64,000 nt of DNA, taken from Lutibacter flavus. Its GTDB lineage: Bacteria; Bacteroidota; Bacteroidia; Flavobacteriales; Flavobacteriaceae. Below the pieces are notes generated by a model. That model saw nothing but the letters and a program-made list of their open reading frames with translations. It made no database searches and was not told the DNA's origin. The stretch lies in NCBI RefSeq assembly GCF_900188355.1, contig NZ_FZNX01000001.1, positions 1,266,003 through 1,330,002 on the forward strand. Reading direction: 5' to 3'. The position numbers and the translations under genes are program-made. Of the stretch, positions 34,051 through 42,915 are shown piece by piece; position 1 is the first letter of the stretch, and each line of letters begins with the position of its first letter.

Positions 34051-35454
34051 ATGAAGTTGTTTACTAAAAAAATATCTCCTTATGCTATTTTGGTTAGTGT
34101 ACTAATTTTGTTCAGAGCCTTTTTAAATTATGCAATTCCTTTAATGGATAAAACAGAGGCTCGTTATGCAGAAATAGCGAGAATTATGGCCGAGACAAAC
34201 AATTGGACAACTTTACAAATTGACTATGGCGTTCCTTTTTGGGCAAAGCCGCCACTTTCAACTTGGTTTTCAGCAATAAGTTTTAAGGTGTTTGGGGTAA
34301 ATGAGTTTGCGACAAGATTTCCATACCTTCTATTAAGTATATTTATCATTTTATTGATTGGAAAATATTCAAAACGAAAAGGCCTAGACTTTTTAATTCC
34401 GGGTATTATATTACTTACAATTCCTGAGTTTTTAATTCATTCAGGCGTGGTTTCAACTGATACTGCTTTGGCATTTTGTGTTACTTTAGTAATGATTTCA
34501 TTTTGGGAGGCACTCAACAATAAACAAAATAACATTTGGAAATATTTATTCTTTGTTGGCTTAGGTTTGGGTTTATTAGCAAAAGGACCGATTATTATTA
34601 TTTTAACTGCACCACCAATTTTTGTTTGGGTAGTTTTATCTAAAGAATTTAAAGCCTTATGGAAATCGATTCCCTGGGTTGTAGGAATTCTAATTACTGC
34701 AATAATTGCAATCCCTTGGTATTATTTAGCTGAATTAAAAACACCAGGCTTTATTGATTATTTTATTGTAGGTGAGCATTTTAAACGATTTTTAGATTCT
34801 AGTTGGAAAGGCGATCTATATGGATTCCCAAAATCTCAACCATTAGGAATGATTTGGGTATTTTTAATCCTTTTTGCAATCCCTTGGATTCAAATACTAG
34901 CTATTAAACTTTGGAAAAACAAATCTGTAGTATTTAAAAATAAATGGCTTTTATATTTAATTCTTTGGCTATTATGGACACCGCTGTTTTTTACAGTTTC
35001 AAAAAGCTTAATTCATCCATATATTATGCCTATAATGGTACCAATAGCATTATTAATTACACATTATTGGGGAGAAATTAAACATAAAAAAAGAATTATT
35101 GGTGTTGGTTTAGTATTCCCAATTTTGGCATTACTACTTTACATTTCAATGGCATTTACAAACAAAATGGAATTTTATATGAATTCCGATAAGTATTTTA
35201 TTGAAAAGCATATTAATGATAGCTTGCCCATTTATCATTGGCAAAATAAAAGTTATTCTGGTCAGTTTTATTCAAAAGGTAAAATAAAAGCACTTGAAAA
35301 CAATTTAAAATTAGAAGAACAACTTTCATCTAAAAAACCGTTCTTAATAATTATTTCTCATAAAAAGATTAAAAACATTGATAAAAAAAGTATGAACTTA
35401 CTTGAGAAAATAGATACTAATTATAAAAAAAGTATTTATAAATTTAATAAGTAG
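34051..35454 (+). CDS. ArnT-like GT39 family membrane glycosyltransferase (copy 2)
   Basis: A 467-residue polytopic member of the PMT/ArnT superfamily, shorter than copies 1 and 3 because the C-terminal soluble domain is reduced to about 80 residues. The first loop carries MDKTEARYAEIARIM and AKPPLSTWFSAISFKVFG, the family's acidic and KPP motifs. Later helices include GLGLGLLAKGP and SKSLIHPYIMPIM, the latter resembling the conserved loop near the lipid carrier site. It lies 23 bases after a GT2 gene and 35 bases before copy 3. Confidence 0.84.
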   Translation: MKLFTKKISPYAILVSVLILFRAFLNYAIPLMDKTEARYAEIARIMAETNNWTTLQIDYGVPFWAKPPLSTWFSAISFKVFGVNEFATRFPYLLLSIFIILLIGKYSKRKGLDFLIPGIILLTIPEFLIHSGVVSTDTALAFCVTLVMISFWEALNNKQNNIWKYLFFVGLGLGLLAKGPIIIILTAPPIFVWVVLSKEFKALWKSIPWVVGILITAIIAIPWYYLAELKTPGFIDYFIVGEHFKRFLDSSWKGDLYGFPKSQPLGMIWVFLILFAIPWIQILAIKLWKNKSVVFKNKWLLYLILWLLWTPLFFTVSKSLIHPYIMPIMVPIALLITHYWGEIKHKKRIIGVGLVFPILALLLYISMAFTNKMEFYMNSDKYFIEKHINDSLPIYHWQNKSYSGQFYSKGKIKALENNLKLEEQLSSKKPFLIIISHKKIKNIDKKSMNLLEKIDTNYKKSIYKFNK

Positions 35455-35489
35455 CTCATTCTGATTGTATTTTTTTAAAAGATTTAAAA

Positions 35490-37115
35490 ATGATTAAAAC
35501 CCTTGAAAAGTATCCAATAGCAACTTTATCAATTGTAATTATACTAATGCTTTTGATTCATTTAGATGTTCCAAATGTTACTATTATGGAAGCGCGAAAT
35601 TTTATTACAGCTCGTGAAATAGTAAATGATAACAATTGGTTATTAACTACAATGAACGGTGAACCAAGATATCAAAAACCACCTTTACCAACTTGGCTAA
35701 CAGCTATTTCAGGCTTAATATTTGGATTTAAAAACCTTTTTGGATTAAGATTACCAGCCGCTTTAATGGTCTTATTTTTAGGGATTTTCGGATATTATTT
35801 ATCTCTAAAATTAGAATTATCTAAAAAACATAGTTTAAATAATAGTTTACTATTAATTACTTCATTTTATGTATTTGCTATAATTAGTGAAGCTCCCTGG
35901 GATATTTTTGCACATGGGCTTATGCTTGCCGGCTTGTATTTTCTTTTTCTCCTTTTTGAAAAAAATAAATCTGTTTGGAAGAACGCTTTACTTTCAGGTA
36001 TTTTTATTGGATTTTCAATTATGAGTAAAGGCCCTGTGTCTTTATTTGCCGTGTTTTTACCGTTTTTAATTTCTTATGGAATTGTAATTAAATTTAAAAG
36101 TATTAAATCTAAAATTACACCTTTACTAAGCTGGGTAATTACATTTATATTAGTTGGTGGCTGGTGGTTTTTTTATGTAAGATATGCAGATCCAGAGGCT
36201 TTTTTAGAAATCGCAACCAAAGAAACTGGCAATTGGAGTAGTTATAATGTAAAACCCTTCTATTATTATTGGAGCTTTTTTACACAATCTGGTTTATGGA
36301 CAATTCCTGCTTTTATAGGCTTGTTATATCCTTATTTAATAAAACGTGTTGAAAATAAAAAAGCATATAAATTTACTTTTTGGTGGACTATTTCTGCTGT
36401 AATTTTACTTTCCTGCATACCAGAAAAAAAAGCCCGTTATTTAATGCCGGTTTTAATTCCATTGGCTTTAAATACTGGTTTTTATATACAATATTTAATT
36501 GAAAATTTTAAAGAATTAACATCTAAAAAAGAAACACTTCCTGTCTTTTTTAATTTTGGATTGATTGCAACAATTGCAATTACACTGCCTATTGCGTTGT
36601 TTTTTATATTAAAGGAAGATATTCAACAATATTTAATCAATTATATTTTAACATCCATTTCGGCTATTTTAATTGGTGTTTTAATTTTTAAATCTTTAAT
36701 TAAAAAGAGAATTTTACAAGTGTTTTACTTAACCATTCTTTTTATGGTTTCCATATTTTTATTTGGCTTACCTATTTCAAAAAGTTTCAATAAAAATGAT
36801 CAATTTAAAGCTATAAATTCTTTACATACAATTGAAACAAATTATAAAATAAACACCTATTCAATTGGTGAAATAGCCCCTGAATTACTTTGGGATTATA
36901 ATGGAATTTTAAAAGACATTTATAAAAATGAAACTTTACAAATACCTTTAGAAACAAATTTCGGGCTGTTAATTATGAATGCTGATATTGAAACTATAAC
37001 TGCAGAATTAAACTCAAACTATAATTTAAAATTAATTGAAACTTATAATTTAAATGTTGGTTCTAAAATGAAAGAACGATTAATTAGACAGTTTTATTTA
37101 GTATCAAAAAAATAG
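35490..37115 (+). CDS. ArnT-like GT39 family membrane glycosyltransferase (copy 3)
   Basis: A 541-residue polytopic glycosyltransferase related to the two preceding GT39 genes but more diverged in the first loop, where IMEARNFITAREIV and YQKPPLPTWLTAISGLIFG replace EARYAEIA; the acidic residue and KPP motif are kept. About 11 helices and a C-terminal periplasmic part (about 440-541) are expected. It lies 35 bases after copy 2. Its stop is immediately followed by a TACTTTTG promoter-like box for the next gene. The change of EARYAEIA to EARNFITA may mean a different sugar or acceptor. Confidence 0.83.
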   Translation: MIKTLEKYPIATLSIVIILMLLIHLDVPNVTIMEARNFITAREIVNDNNWLLTTMNGEPRYQKPPLPTWLTAISGLIFGFKNLFGLRLPAALMVLFLGIFGYYLSLKLELSKKHSLNNSLLLITSFYVFAIISEAPWDIFAHGLMLAGLYFLFLLFEKNKSVWKNALLSGIFIGFSIMSKGPVSLFAVFLPFLISYGIVIKFKSIKSKITPLLSWVITFILVGGWWFFYVRYADPEAFLEIATKETGNWSSYNVKPFYYYWSFFTQSGLWTIPAFIGLLYPYLIKRVENKKAYKFTFWWTISAVILLSCIPEKKARYLMPVLIPLALNTGFYIQYLIENFKELTSKKETLPVFFNFGLIATIAITLPIALFFILKEDIQQYLINYILTSISAILIGVLIFKSLIKKRILQVFYLTILFMVSIFLFGLPISKSFNKNDQFKAINSLHTIETNYKINTYSIGEIAPELLWDYNGILKDIYKNETLQIPLETNFGLLIMNADIETITAELNSNYNLKLIETYNLNVGSKMKERLIRQFYLVSKK

Positions 37116-37123
37116 TACTTTTG
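37116..37123 (+). promoter_or_regulatory. Candidate -7 element (TACTTTTG) for the GEEISWGQ-motif membrane protein
   Basis: TACTTTTG matches TAnnTTTG and directly follows the GT39 stop at 37115. It lies about 94 bases before the ATG at 37217. The leader contains GACATATGAAA twice (37123-37133 and 37212-37222). Confidence 0.4.
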
Positions 37124-37216
37124 ACATATGAAACGAGCATGTTAAAAAGTTTATCGTCCAATGAAATGACAAATAGCGAACAGCATGTGACCGTTAAAAA
37201 ATATTAATATAGACAT

Positions 37217-37885
37217 ATGAAAACACTTACTAACATCGATAAAATTGCCTATTTATTTTTAATTATAATATTTGGATTAGGAATTTATTACGCAAACACA
37301 AACCTTCAGTATTTTGATGAAGTGTATACGGTTGAAGACGGATATGTCGAAGGTGGTTCAGCTATATTTCTGTTTATTTCTAGTATGTTATTGTTATATC
37401 GTTTTTTTAAACTTTTTAAGCATAAAGACTTATTTTGGAAAATTGGGATATTGGCAATGGCCATTGTTTTCTTTTTTGGAGCAGGTGAAGAAATATCCTG
37501 GGGACAGCGCATTTTTAATATAGAATCTTCAGAATATTTTTTAGAAAATAACGCCCAAGGAGAAACCAATTTACACAATATGGTTGTTGACGGAACAAAG
37601 ATTAATAAGTTAATTTTTAGTCAGCTTTTAACAGTAGTTCTGGTAATTTATTTAATAATTACACCGTTTCTTTTTAGAAAATACGAATGGATTAAAAATT
37701 TAGTGAATAAATTTGCAGTTCCAATTGTTCAATGGCACCACACCATTTCATTTTTGGCAGTTACTGCCTTATTGGTTTTTATTTCATCAAATAGGAAATG
37801 GGAAATATATGAATTGGCCTTTAGTGTAATTTTCCTTTTGATTTTTATCAAACCACTAAATAAAGAAATCTATACATCTAGGTAG
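37217..37885 (+). CDS. Polytopic membrane protein with GEEISWGQR motif, function unknown
   Basis: A 222-residue protein with about six hydrophobic segments. Between the third helix and the next lies a polar, highly characteristic stretch: FGAGEEISWGQRIFNIES followed by NNAQGETNLHNM (about 88-123), rich in residues able to act in catalysis or metal binding (two Glu, Trp, Gln, Arg, His). Later QWHHTISF adds a His pair. I recall similar motifs in uncharacterised membrane proteins near glycosyltransferases but know no function. It lies between GT39 copy 3 and a convergent PAP2 gene, whose stop it overlaps by 8 bases. A role in handling polyprenyl-linked intermediates is a guess. Confidence 0.65.
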   Translation: MKTLTNIDKIAYLFLIIIFGLGIYYANTNLQYFDEVYTVEDGYVEGGSAIFLFISSMLLLYRFFKLFKHKDLFWKIGILAMAIVFFFGAGEEISWGQRIFNIESSEYFLENNAQGETNLHNMVVDGTKINKLIFSQLLTVVLVIYLIITPFLFRKYEWIKNLVNKFAVPIVQWHHTISFLAVTALLVFISSNRKWEIYELAFSVIFLLIFIKPLNKEIYTSR

Positions 37886-38450
37886 TTCCAAACTTTTTTA
37901 AAAATACTTTAAACAGTTTATAAAACAGGATTCCATAAAAACCTCCAATTATAACTCCTGTGAGCACATCTAATGGAAAATGAACTCCTATATAAACTCT
38001 GCTATAAGCTATTAATAAAGCCCAAAATATTAAGAAAAAAGGAAGTATTTTATAGCTCCTTTTTAATAAAAAACTAAAAAATATTGCAATCGCCATAGAG
38101 TTAGAGGCGTGTGCAGAAAAGTAAGAATACAATCCACCACAGCGTTCTTTTACTAAACGTACTAAATTTAAAATATTTTCATCGTGGCAAGGACGCAATC
38201 GTTTAAAACCATACTTAAACAAATTACTTGTTTGGTCAGAAATTGAAATCAACACAATTACAAACAATACTACAATTATAGTTTTTATAAAACCAAACTT
38301 TTTAAATGTGAAATAAAGTAGTAATAAATATAATGGGATGGCACTAAACTTGTTTGTTAAAACAAGCCAGAAACCATCCCATTGTTCTGAACCTAAATTA
38401 TTTAGGTAAATTAGTAATTCAACGTCTTTATCAATTAATAAATCTATCAT
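37878..38450 (-). CDS. PAP2 family phosphatase (lipid phosphatase)
   Basis: A 190-residue membrane protein with five to six helices and the three PAP2 motifs: KYGFKRLRPC (K-x6-RP), SAHASNS in place of PSGH, and SRVYIGVHFPLDV with the catalytic histidine. Members dephosphorylate undecaprenyl pyrophosphate, phosphatidic acid or lipid A. Next to a cassette consuming polyprenyl-phosphate sugars, recycling of the carrier or trimming of a lipid A phosphate is plausible but not shown. It is convergent with the preceding gene (8-base overlap), and the PPIase genes follow on the same strand upstream. Confidence 0.88.
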   Translation of the reverse strand: MIDLLIDKDVELLIYLNNLGSEQWDGFWLVLTNKFSAIPLYLLLLYFTFKKFGFIKTIIVVLFVIVLISISDQTSNLFKYGFKRLRPCHDENILNLVRLVKERCGGLYSYFSAHASNSMAIAIFFSFLLKRSYKILPFFLIFWALLIAYSRVYIGVHFPLDVLTGVIIGGFYGILFYKLFKVFLKKFGTT

Positions 38451-38470
38451 TGAATACTAATAGTATAATT

Positions 38471-39577
38471 TTATTTAACTACTTCAACTAATTCTAATTC
38501 AAAAACTAAATCAGAATTTGGAGGTATAACACTACCAGCACCTTGAGCTCCATAACCCAAATGAGAAGGGATAAAAAGCATTGCTTTATCACCAAGTTTC
38601 ATTTGTTGTAAACCTTCTCTAAAACCAGGAATTAAACGAGCCTCTGGTCCATACACAGTTTCAAACGGTGCATAACCATTTTGTGCGTCCCTATGTTCAT
38701 CATAAGTTTCATAGGCTTTTGCAACTTCTTTAAAACTTGTATCAAACAATTTACCAGTGGTAAAATAACCTGCATAATTTACTTTTACTTTTGATCCTAA
38801 AACTGGTTTTTCTCCATCCTTAGTTTCAGTAATTACAAACTTTAATCCAGAAGGTAATTCAGTTCCTTTTGTATTGTTTTCTTTAAAACTTTTTAGCTTT
38901 TCTGAAAAAACAGCTTGAAGTCTCTCCTCTTTTAATTTACTTTCTTTCTCTTGTTCTATAAAATATTTAGAGAAAATGGCTCCTCCTTTAAATTTTTTGG
39001 CCAATTTTCCAACCTTAATTATTTCAAGTGTTTTTATGGTGTCATTTTGTGCTATTGAATCAACAACATTATGACCTTTAATAACATTTCCAAAAACAGT
39101 ATGCTTACCATCTAACCAAGGAGTATCTTTATAAGTAATAAAAAACTGACTTCCATTAGTTGCAGGTCCTGAATTTGCCATTGATAAAACACCAGCTTTA
39201 TCATGTTTCAGCAATAAATTACCAACTGAATCTTTTGGAAATTCATCAATAAATTTATATCCCGGATCACCAGAACCAGTTGCTAAAGGATCACCTCCCT
39301 GACACATAAAATCTTTAATTACTCTATGAAAAACAAGACCATCATAAAAATGTTTACCTTTTAAAGAATCTACAACTTGCTCATTTGAACCTTCAGCCAA
39401 AGAAACAAAATTAGCCACAGTAATTGGAGTTTTCTCAAACTCCAATTTTAATAAAATAGTTCCTTTGTTAGTTATCATATCTGCATACATCCCATCTTCT
39501 AAATCAGCATATTTAGTAGGTTTACACGATACAATTATTAAAGAAAATACAATTAAAACTAATTTAAATATTCTCAT
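38471..39577 (-). CDS. Dual-family peptidyl-prolyl isomerase lipoprotein: cyclophilin fused to FKBP
   Basis: A 368-residue periplasmic lipoprotein. The signal peptide ends in lipobox IIVSC (Cys18). Residues about 30-190 form a cyclophilin domain ([42 protein letters not shown]). A charged linker (about 195-255) leads to an FKBP domain (about 255-368; [55 protein letters not shown]). Such fusions are uncommon but known in some Bacteroidota and spirochaetes. It lies 11 bases after an FKBP gene, which follows gldI, so three isomerase-type lipoproteins form one operon. Confidence 0.9.
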   Translation of the reverse strand: MRIFKLVLIVFSLIIVSCKPTKYADLEDGMYADMITNKGTILLKLEFEKTPITVANFVSLAEGSNEQVVDSLKGKHFYDGLVFHRVIKDFMCQGGDPLATGSGDPGYKFIDEFPKDSVGNLLLKHDKAGVLSMANSGPATNGSQFFITYKDTPWLDGKHTVFGNVIKGHNVVDSIAQNDTIKTLEIIKVGKLAKKFKGGAIFSKYFIEQEKESKLKEERLQAVFSEKLKSFKENNTKGTELPSGLKFVITETKDGEKPVLGSKVKVNYAGYFTTGKLFDTSFKEVAKAYETYDEHRDAQNGYAPFETVYGPEARLIPGFREGLQQMKLGDKAMLFIPSHLGYGAQGAGSVIPPNSDLVFELELVEVVK

Positions 39578-39588
39578 ATTTTATATGT

Positions 39589-40320
39589 TTATTTTTTTAC
39601 AATTTCTAATAATTCCACTTCAAAAACTAAAGCATCAAAAGGTCTTATTTTACCACCTTGACGTGGTGTAGCACCATATCCTAATTCTTGAGGAATAAAG
39701 AATTTGTATTTTGAACCTACAGACATTAATTGTAATCCTTCTGTCCAACCTTTTATAACTCTATTCACACCAAATTCGGCTGGCGTACCTTTATCTACAG
39801 AACTGTCAAATACTGTTCCGTCAATTAAAGTTCCATGATAATGAACTTTTACTTTTGATGTTTTTAATGGTTTTTCACCTTTTCCTTCTTTTAAAACAAT
39901 GTATTGAACACCACTTTCAGTTGTTACAACACCATTTTTAGTTTTATTTTCTTCAAGAAATTTTTCACTTTCAGCTTTTACTTCAGCAAAATCACTTTCA
40001 GCCTTTTTTGCAGCAGCTTCTTGTTGTTCTTTTCTTTTCTCTTGTTGAATTTTTTGAAAATAAGCATTAATAACTGTATTAAGATCTTTTTGTTCGAATA
40101 GTAAATTAGTAGAATCAATTCCACTTTTTACTCCTGCCATATATAAATCTTTATTTACATTATCAAAATTAGTTCGAAGCTTAAGACCCATATCTAAACC
40201 TAAGGCATAGCTTACAGAATCCACTTGTGTTTCTAACGATTTATTTGTAACTCCTTGAGAATTACATGAAGCTAATGATACTACTATTATACTTAGAAAT
40301 AAGAATTTAATTACTTTCAT
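39589..40320 (-). CDS. FKBP-type peptidyl-prolyl isomerase lipoprotein (FklB/Mip-like)
   Basis: A 243-residue lipoprotein with lipobox SLASC (Cys19). The N-terminal helical FKBP_N domain (about 30-130) begins VDSVSYALGLDMG, as in Mip/FklB dimerising proteins, and includes an Ala/Glu/Lys-rich coiled coil (about 93-120). The C-terminal FKBP domain (about 135-243) has VKVHYHGTLIDGTVFDSS, VIKGWTEGLQLMSVGSKYK, IPQELGYG and LVFEVELLEI. Active-site aromatic residues are retained, so isomerase activity is expected. The start overlaps the gldI stop by 14 bases. Confidence 0.92.
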   Translation of the reverse strand: MKVIKFLFLSIIVVSLASCNSQGVTNKSLETQVDSVSYALGLDMGLKLRTNFDNVNKDLYMAGVKSGIDSTNLLFEQKDLNTVINAYFQKIQQEKRKEQQEAAAKKAESDFAEVKAESEKFLEENKTKNGVVTTESGVQYIVLKEGKGEKPLKTSKVKVHYHGTLIDGTVFDSSVDKGTPAEFGVNRVIKGWTEGLQLMSVGSKYKFFIPQELGYGATPRQGGKIRPFDALVFEVELLEIVKK

Positions 40321-40852
40321 TTTTTTTATTTATTTTAATTAATTGAACTTTATATATTAACGGTTGATTTATATTAATTTTATTTTGATCCCCCAAATAT
40401 CCAAAAACTTTATGAGATGGGAACAAAAAAGTTACTGTGTTTCCTTCACTCATCAATTTTAAACCCTCTCTTAGTCCTTCAACAATTTCCTGTTTATCTA
40501 CTATATATTTTTGAGTACCTATTTCATCGGCACTATATATTAATTGATAATTTATATCATAAATATCATTCGAATATATTACTTCATCACCAGATTTAGG
40601 TGTATAACCTTCAGTGTTTTTAGAATCAATTTTATACCAAAATCCAAAATCGCTTGCAATATAATTATTTAATGAATCCTTTTTCATTAAATAATTAAAA
40701 TCGGCTTCTTCTCTAGAAATTAATGTTTTATTGTACTCAACAGAAGTATTCATTAATGTTGAAGTTTTTCTAACAATAGGTTGTCTAGGAATTGGTTCAT
40801 TACAAGAAACAAGCACAAAAATTATAAAATATATGAATTCTTTATACTTCAT
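40307..40852 (-). CDS. gldI: Gliding-motility-associated FKBP-like lipoprotein GldI
   Basis: A 181-residue lipoprotein with lipobox FVLVSC (Cys17). The C-terminal half (about 85-175) is an FKBP-like fold (GDEVIYSNDIYDINYQLIYS, EIVEGLREGLKLMSEGNTV, FLFPSHKVFGYLGDQNKI). GldI of Flavobacterium johnsoniae is required for gliding; it is thought to help fold envelope proteins of the gliding/type IX secretion machinery. The start overlaps the nrnA-like gene by 11 bases and the next FKBP gene begins before its stop, giving tight coupling. The assignment rests on length, lipobox, domain and gene context. Confidence 0.85.
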   Translation of the reverse strand: MKYKEFIYFIIFVLVSCNEPIPRQPIVRKTSTLMNTSVEYNKTLISREEADFNYLMKKDSLNNYIASDFGFWYKIDSKNTEGYTPKSGDEVIYSNDIYDINYQLIYSADEIGTQKYIVDKQEIVEGLREGLKLMSEGNTVTFLFPSHKVFGYLGDQNKININQPLIYKVQLIKINKKNESN

Positions 40853-41873
40853 ATGAATTTAATAAATCATTTTTATAGTCTGGAATAATACTTAAAAATT
40901 TTGAAACTGTCGCTTTTAAAGAAATTTCAGATTTTCCGCCTGCTGCATTGTCATGTCCACCTCCATCAAAATGATTTCGAGCAAATTTATTTACTGAAAA
41001 ACTTCCTTTGGATCTAAATGATATTTTCACAATTTTTTGATCAATGTCTTCAATAAAAATCGCTGCAAAAATAACACCTTCAAGAGATAGCGCATAATTT
41101 ACAACACCTTCGGTATCTCCCTTTTGATAATTAAACTGGTTTAATTCGTCTTGAGACAACGTTATATATGCCGTTTTAAGTTTATCAATTACTACCAAAT
41201 TACTTAAGGCACGCCCTAAAAGTTGCAATCTACTATAGGAATTGGTATCATACACATGATTGTGAATCAGCGAATTTTTTGCCCCTCTGTCAATTAAATC
41301 GCCAATTATTTTATGAGTTACACTTGTTGTTGAAGCAAATCTAAATGAACCGGTATCTGTCATTATTCCAGTATATAAACTAGTTGCTATTTCAGCATCA
41401 ATAGTATCCACATCATCTAATTTTTCTAAAAAATGATACACCATTTGACAGGTTGAACAAATAGAAGTATCTGAAAATAAATAGTCTGCAATAGCATCTG
41501 GTTGTTGATGATGATCAATCATAATAAAAGTACCATCAAAATCTTTCAGGGTATTTTCCATATCCGACCCAACACGATGCAACGCATTAAAATCCAACAA
41601 AAATATTATTGTAGCTTCATCTATGGCTTTTTTAGATTGACGATTTTGCATATCAAACTTTAAAACTTCTTTAGAATCTGGTAACCATTTTAAAAAATTA
41701 GGATAATCATTTGGTGCAACAACAGTAGTAAAATGACCTTTTTTTATTAAATAATGATACATTGCTAAACTAGCGCCTATAGCATCTCCATCAGGATTTC
41801 TATGTGGTACAATTACTATTTTTTTTGGAGTAGATAGTAATTCCTTTATTTCTTTAATTTCACTTACATTCAT
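40842..41873 (-). CDS. DHH-family phosphoesterase, NrnA-like (nano-RNase/pAp phosphatase)
   Basis: A 343-residue protein of the DHH-DHHA1 family, acting in the cytosol on short oligonucleotides and 3'-phosphoadenosine 5'-phosphate in characterised members. Motifs: HRNPDGDAIGASLA (DHH motif I), FLLDFNALHRVG, MIDHHQQPDA (the DHH triad), GIMTDTGSFRF, and the C-terminal GGGHDNAAGGKS of DHHA1. The ATG at 41873 is chosen because the upstream TTG (41882) lies inside a TATATTTG promoter element. It heads the operon nrnA-like, gldI, FKBP, cyclophilin-FKBP. Confidence 0.92.
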   Translation of the reverse strand: MNVSEIKEIKELLSTPKKIVIVPHRNPDGDAIGASLAMYHYLIKKGHFTTVVAPNDYPNFLKWLPDSKEVLKFDMQNRQSKKAIDEATIIFLLDFNALHRVGSDMENTLKDFDGTFIMIDHHQQPDAIADYLFSDTSICSTCQMVYHFLEKLDDVDTIDAEIATSLYTGIMTDTGSFRFASTTSVTHKIIGDLIDRGAKNSLIHNHVYDTNSYSRLQLLGRALSNLVVIDKLKTAYITLSQDELNQFNYQKGDTEGVVNYALSLEGVIFAAIFIEDIDQKIVKISFRSKGSFSVNKFARNHFDGGGHDNAAGGKSEISLKATVSKFLSIIPDYKNDLLNSYEV

Positions 41874-41879
41874 AAGTTG

Positions 41880-41887
41880 CAAATATA
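41880..41887 (-). promoter_or_regulatory. Candidate -7 element (TATATTTG) of the nrnA-gldI operon
   Basis: On the minus strand TATATTTG ends 6 bases before the ATG at 41873, so the transcript would have a very short leader or start at the codon itself. It rules out the longer frame beginning at 41882. Confidence 0.5.
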
Positions 41888-42076
41888 CAATTTTATAATA
41901 TTCTATTTCATTACCCCAGTTGTATGTTTGTTAAAATTAAGCTAATAAAAATTGTTAATTTCATATATATTTTTCCTGCTATTTTTATATTAAACCAAAA
42001 TCTTAAGTAAAAAAGGAATTAGATGTTATAATTAATTCCCTATAAAAGTTATAATGAAAAAATATTTTTAGTAAAT

Positions 42077-42105
42077 TTGAAGTTAGCCATAAAATACTAT
42101 ATTTG
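42077..42105 (+). promoter_or_regulatory. Bacteroidota promoter of ndk
   Basis: TTG (42077-42079), 18 bases, TATATTTG (42098-42105), followed 28 bases later by the ndk ATG at 42134. Good consensus match. Confidence 0.7.
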
Positions 42106-42133
42106 CGGCACTTAAAAATTCAAAAAATATAAA

Positions 42134-42568
42134 ATGACTACAAATAGAACATTTACAATGTTAAAACCTGATGCAGTTGACAAGGGTTACATCGGGGCAA
42201 TTTTAGAAAAAATAAACGCTGCTGGATTTAAAATTATAGCAATGAAAATGACAAGATTAACAAAAGCAGGTGCTGAAGAATTTTATAAAATTCATAAAGA
42301 TCGCCCATTTTTTGGAGAACTAGTTGATTATATGACATGTGGACCAATTGTATCTGCAATTTTAGAAAAAGAAAATGCGGTTGAAGATTTTAGAGTTTTA
42401 ATTGGTGCTACCAATCCAGCTGAAGCAGCTGAAGGAACCATAAGAAAACTATATGCTGAATCAATTGGAAATAATGCAATTCACGGTTCAGATAGTGATG
42501 AAAACGCTGCTATTGAAAGTGCTTTTCATTTTTCAGGTAGAGAAGTGTTCTCAGGAAATTTCTTTTAA
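42134..42568 (+). CDS. ndk: Nucleoside diphosphate kinase
   Basis: Transfers the gamma-phosphate from ATP to other nucleoside diphosphates through a phosphohistidine. 144 residues, the usual size. Seen are the opening [20 protein letters not shown], the Kpn-loop region, [34 protein letters not shown], and the catalytic His117 in [12 protein letters not shown]. It is monocistronic, with a clear promoter upstream and a perfect hairpin terminator downstream. Confidence 0.97.
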   Translation: MTTNRTFTMLKPDAVDKGYIGAILEKINAAGFKIIAMKMTRLTKAGAEEFYKIHKDRPFFGELVDYMTCGPIVSAILEKENAVEDFRVLIGATNPAEAAEGTIRKLYAESIGNNAIHGSDSDENAAIESAFHFSGREVFSGNFF

Positions 42569-42583
42569 TCAACAAATAAATCA

Positions 42584-42618
42584 AATAAAAAAATCCGCTA
42601 ATTAGCGGATTTTTTTAT
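42584..42618. terminator. Bidirectional terminator between ndk and the DUF721 gene
   Basis: Stem AAATCCGCT/AGCGGATTT (42591-42599 and 42604-42612) with an AATT loop, A-run to the left and T-run to the right. It serves ndk and the convergent recF group. Confidence 0.88.
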
Positions 42619-42915
42619 TTAACACAATAGTACTTTAGAAATTAAAATTTCTCCTAATTCTTCATTCATCATTTTAAGTATTTTCTCTTTTCCATAACTC
42701 AATTCTTCTCTTAATACAGAGGATTTTAATTTTACAATTAAAGTTTTACCTTGTAATTCTACCTTATCTGTATTAGACACAACTCCATTTCCCATAAGAT
42801 TAGCCCAGGCCTCTTTCACCGACAATTGATGCATTCCTTTTGTAAGTTTATTCTCCTTTATTACATCTTTCATCAAATCCTGTATGGATTGAAATTCATT
42901 TTGCCTTTTCACCAT
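42619..42915 (-). CDS. DUF721 family protein (DciA-like)
   Basis: A 98-residue basic protein of the DUF721 family, which includes DciA, the loader or regulator of the replicative helicase DnaB in bacteria lacking DnaC. Features are the N-terminal QSIQDLMKDVIKENKLTKG, the central Trp-containing VKEAWANLMGNGVVSNT, and KTLIVKLKSSVLREELSYG. It overlaps the recF stop by one base (ATGA-type junction), and DUF721-recF is a common bacterial pairing. A DciA role in this organism is inferred. It ends at the terminator shared with ndk. Confidence 0.85.
   Translation of the reverse strand: MVKRQNEFQSIQDLMKDVIKENKLTKGMHQLSVKEAWANLMGNGVVSNTDKVELQGKTLIVKLKSSVLREELSYGKEKILKMMNEELGEILISKVLLC

Noticed and set aside
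41888-42133. 246-base gap upstream of ndk as a hidden small gene or RNA
   Set aside because: Apart from the ndk and nrnA promoter elements I see only AT-rich sequence with no conserved fold or frame.
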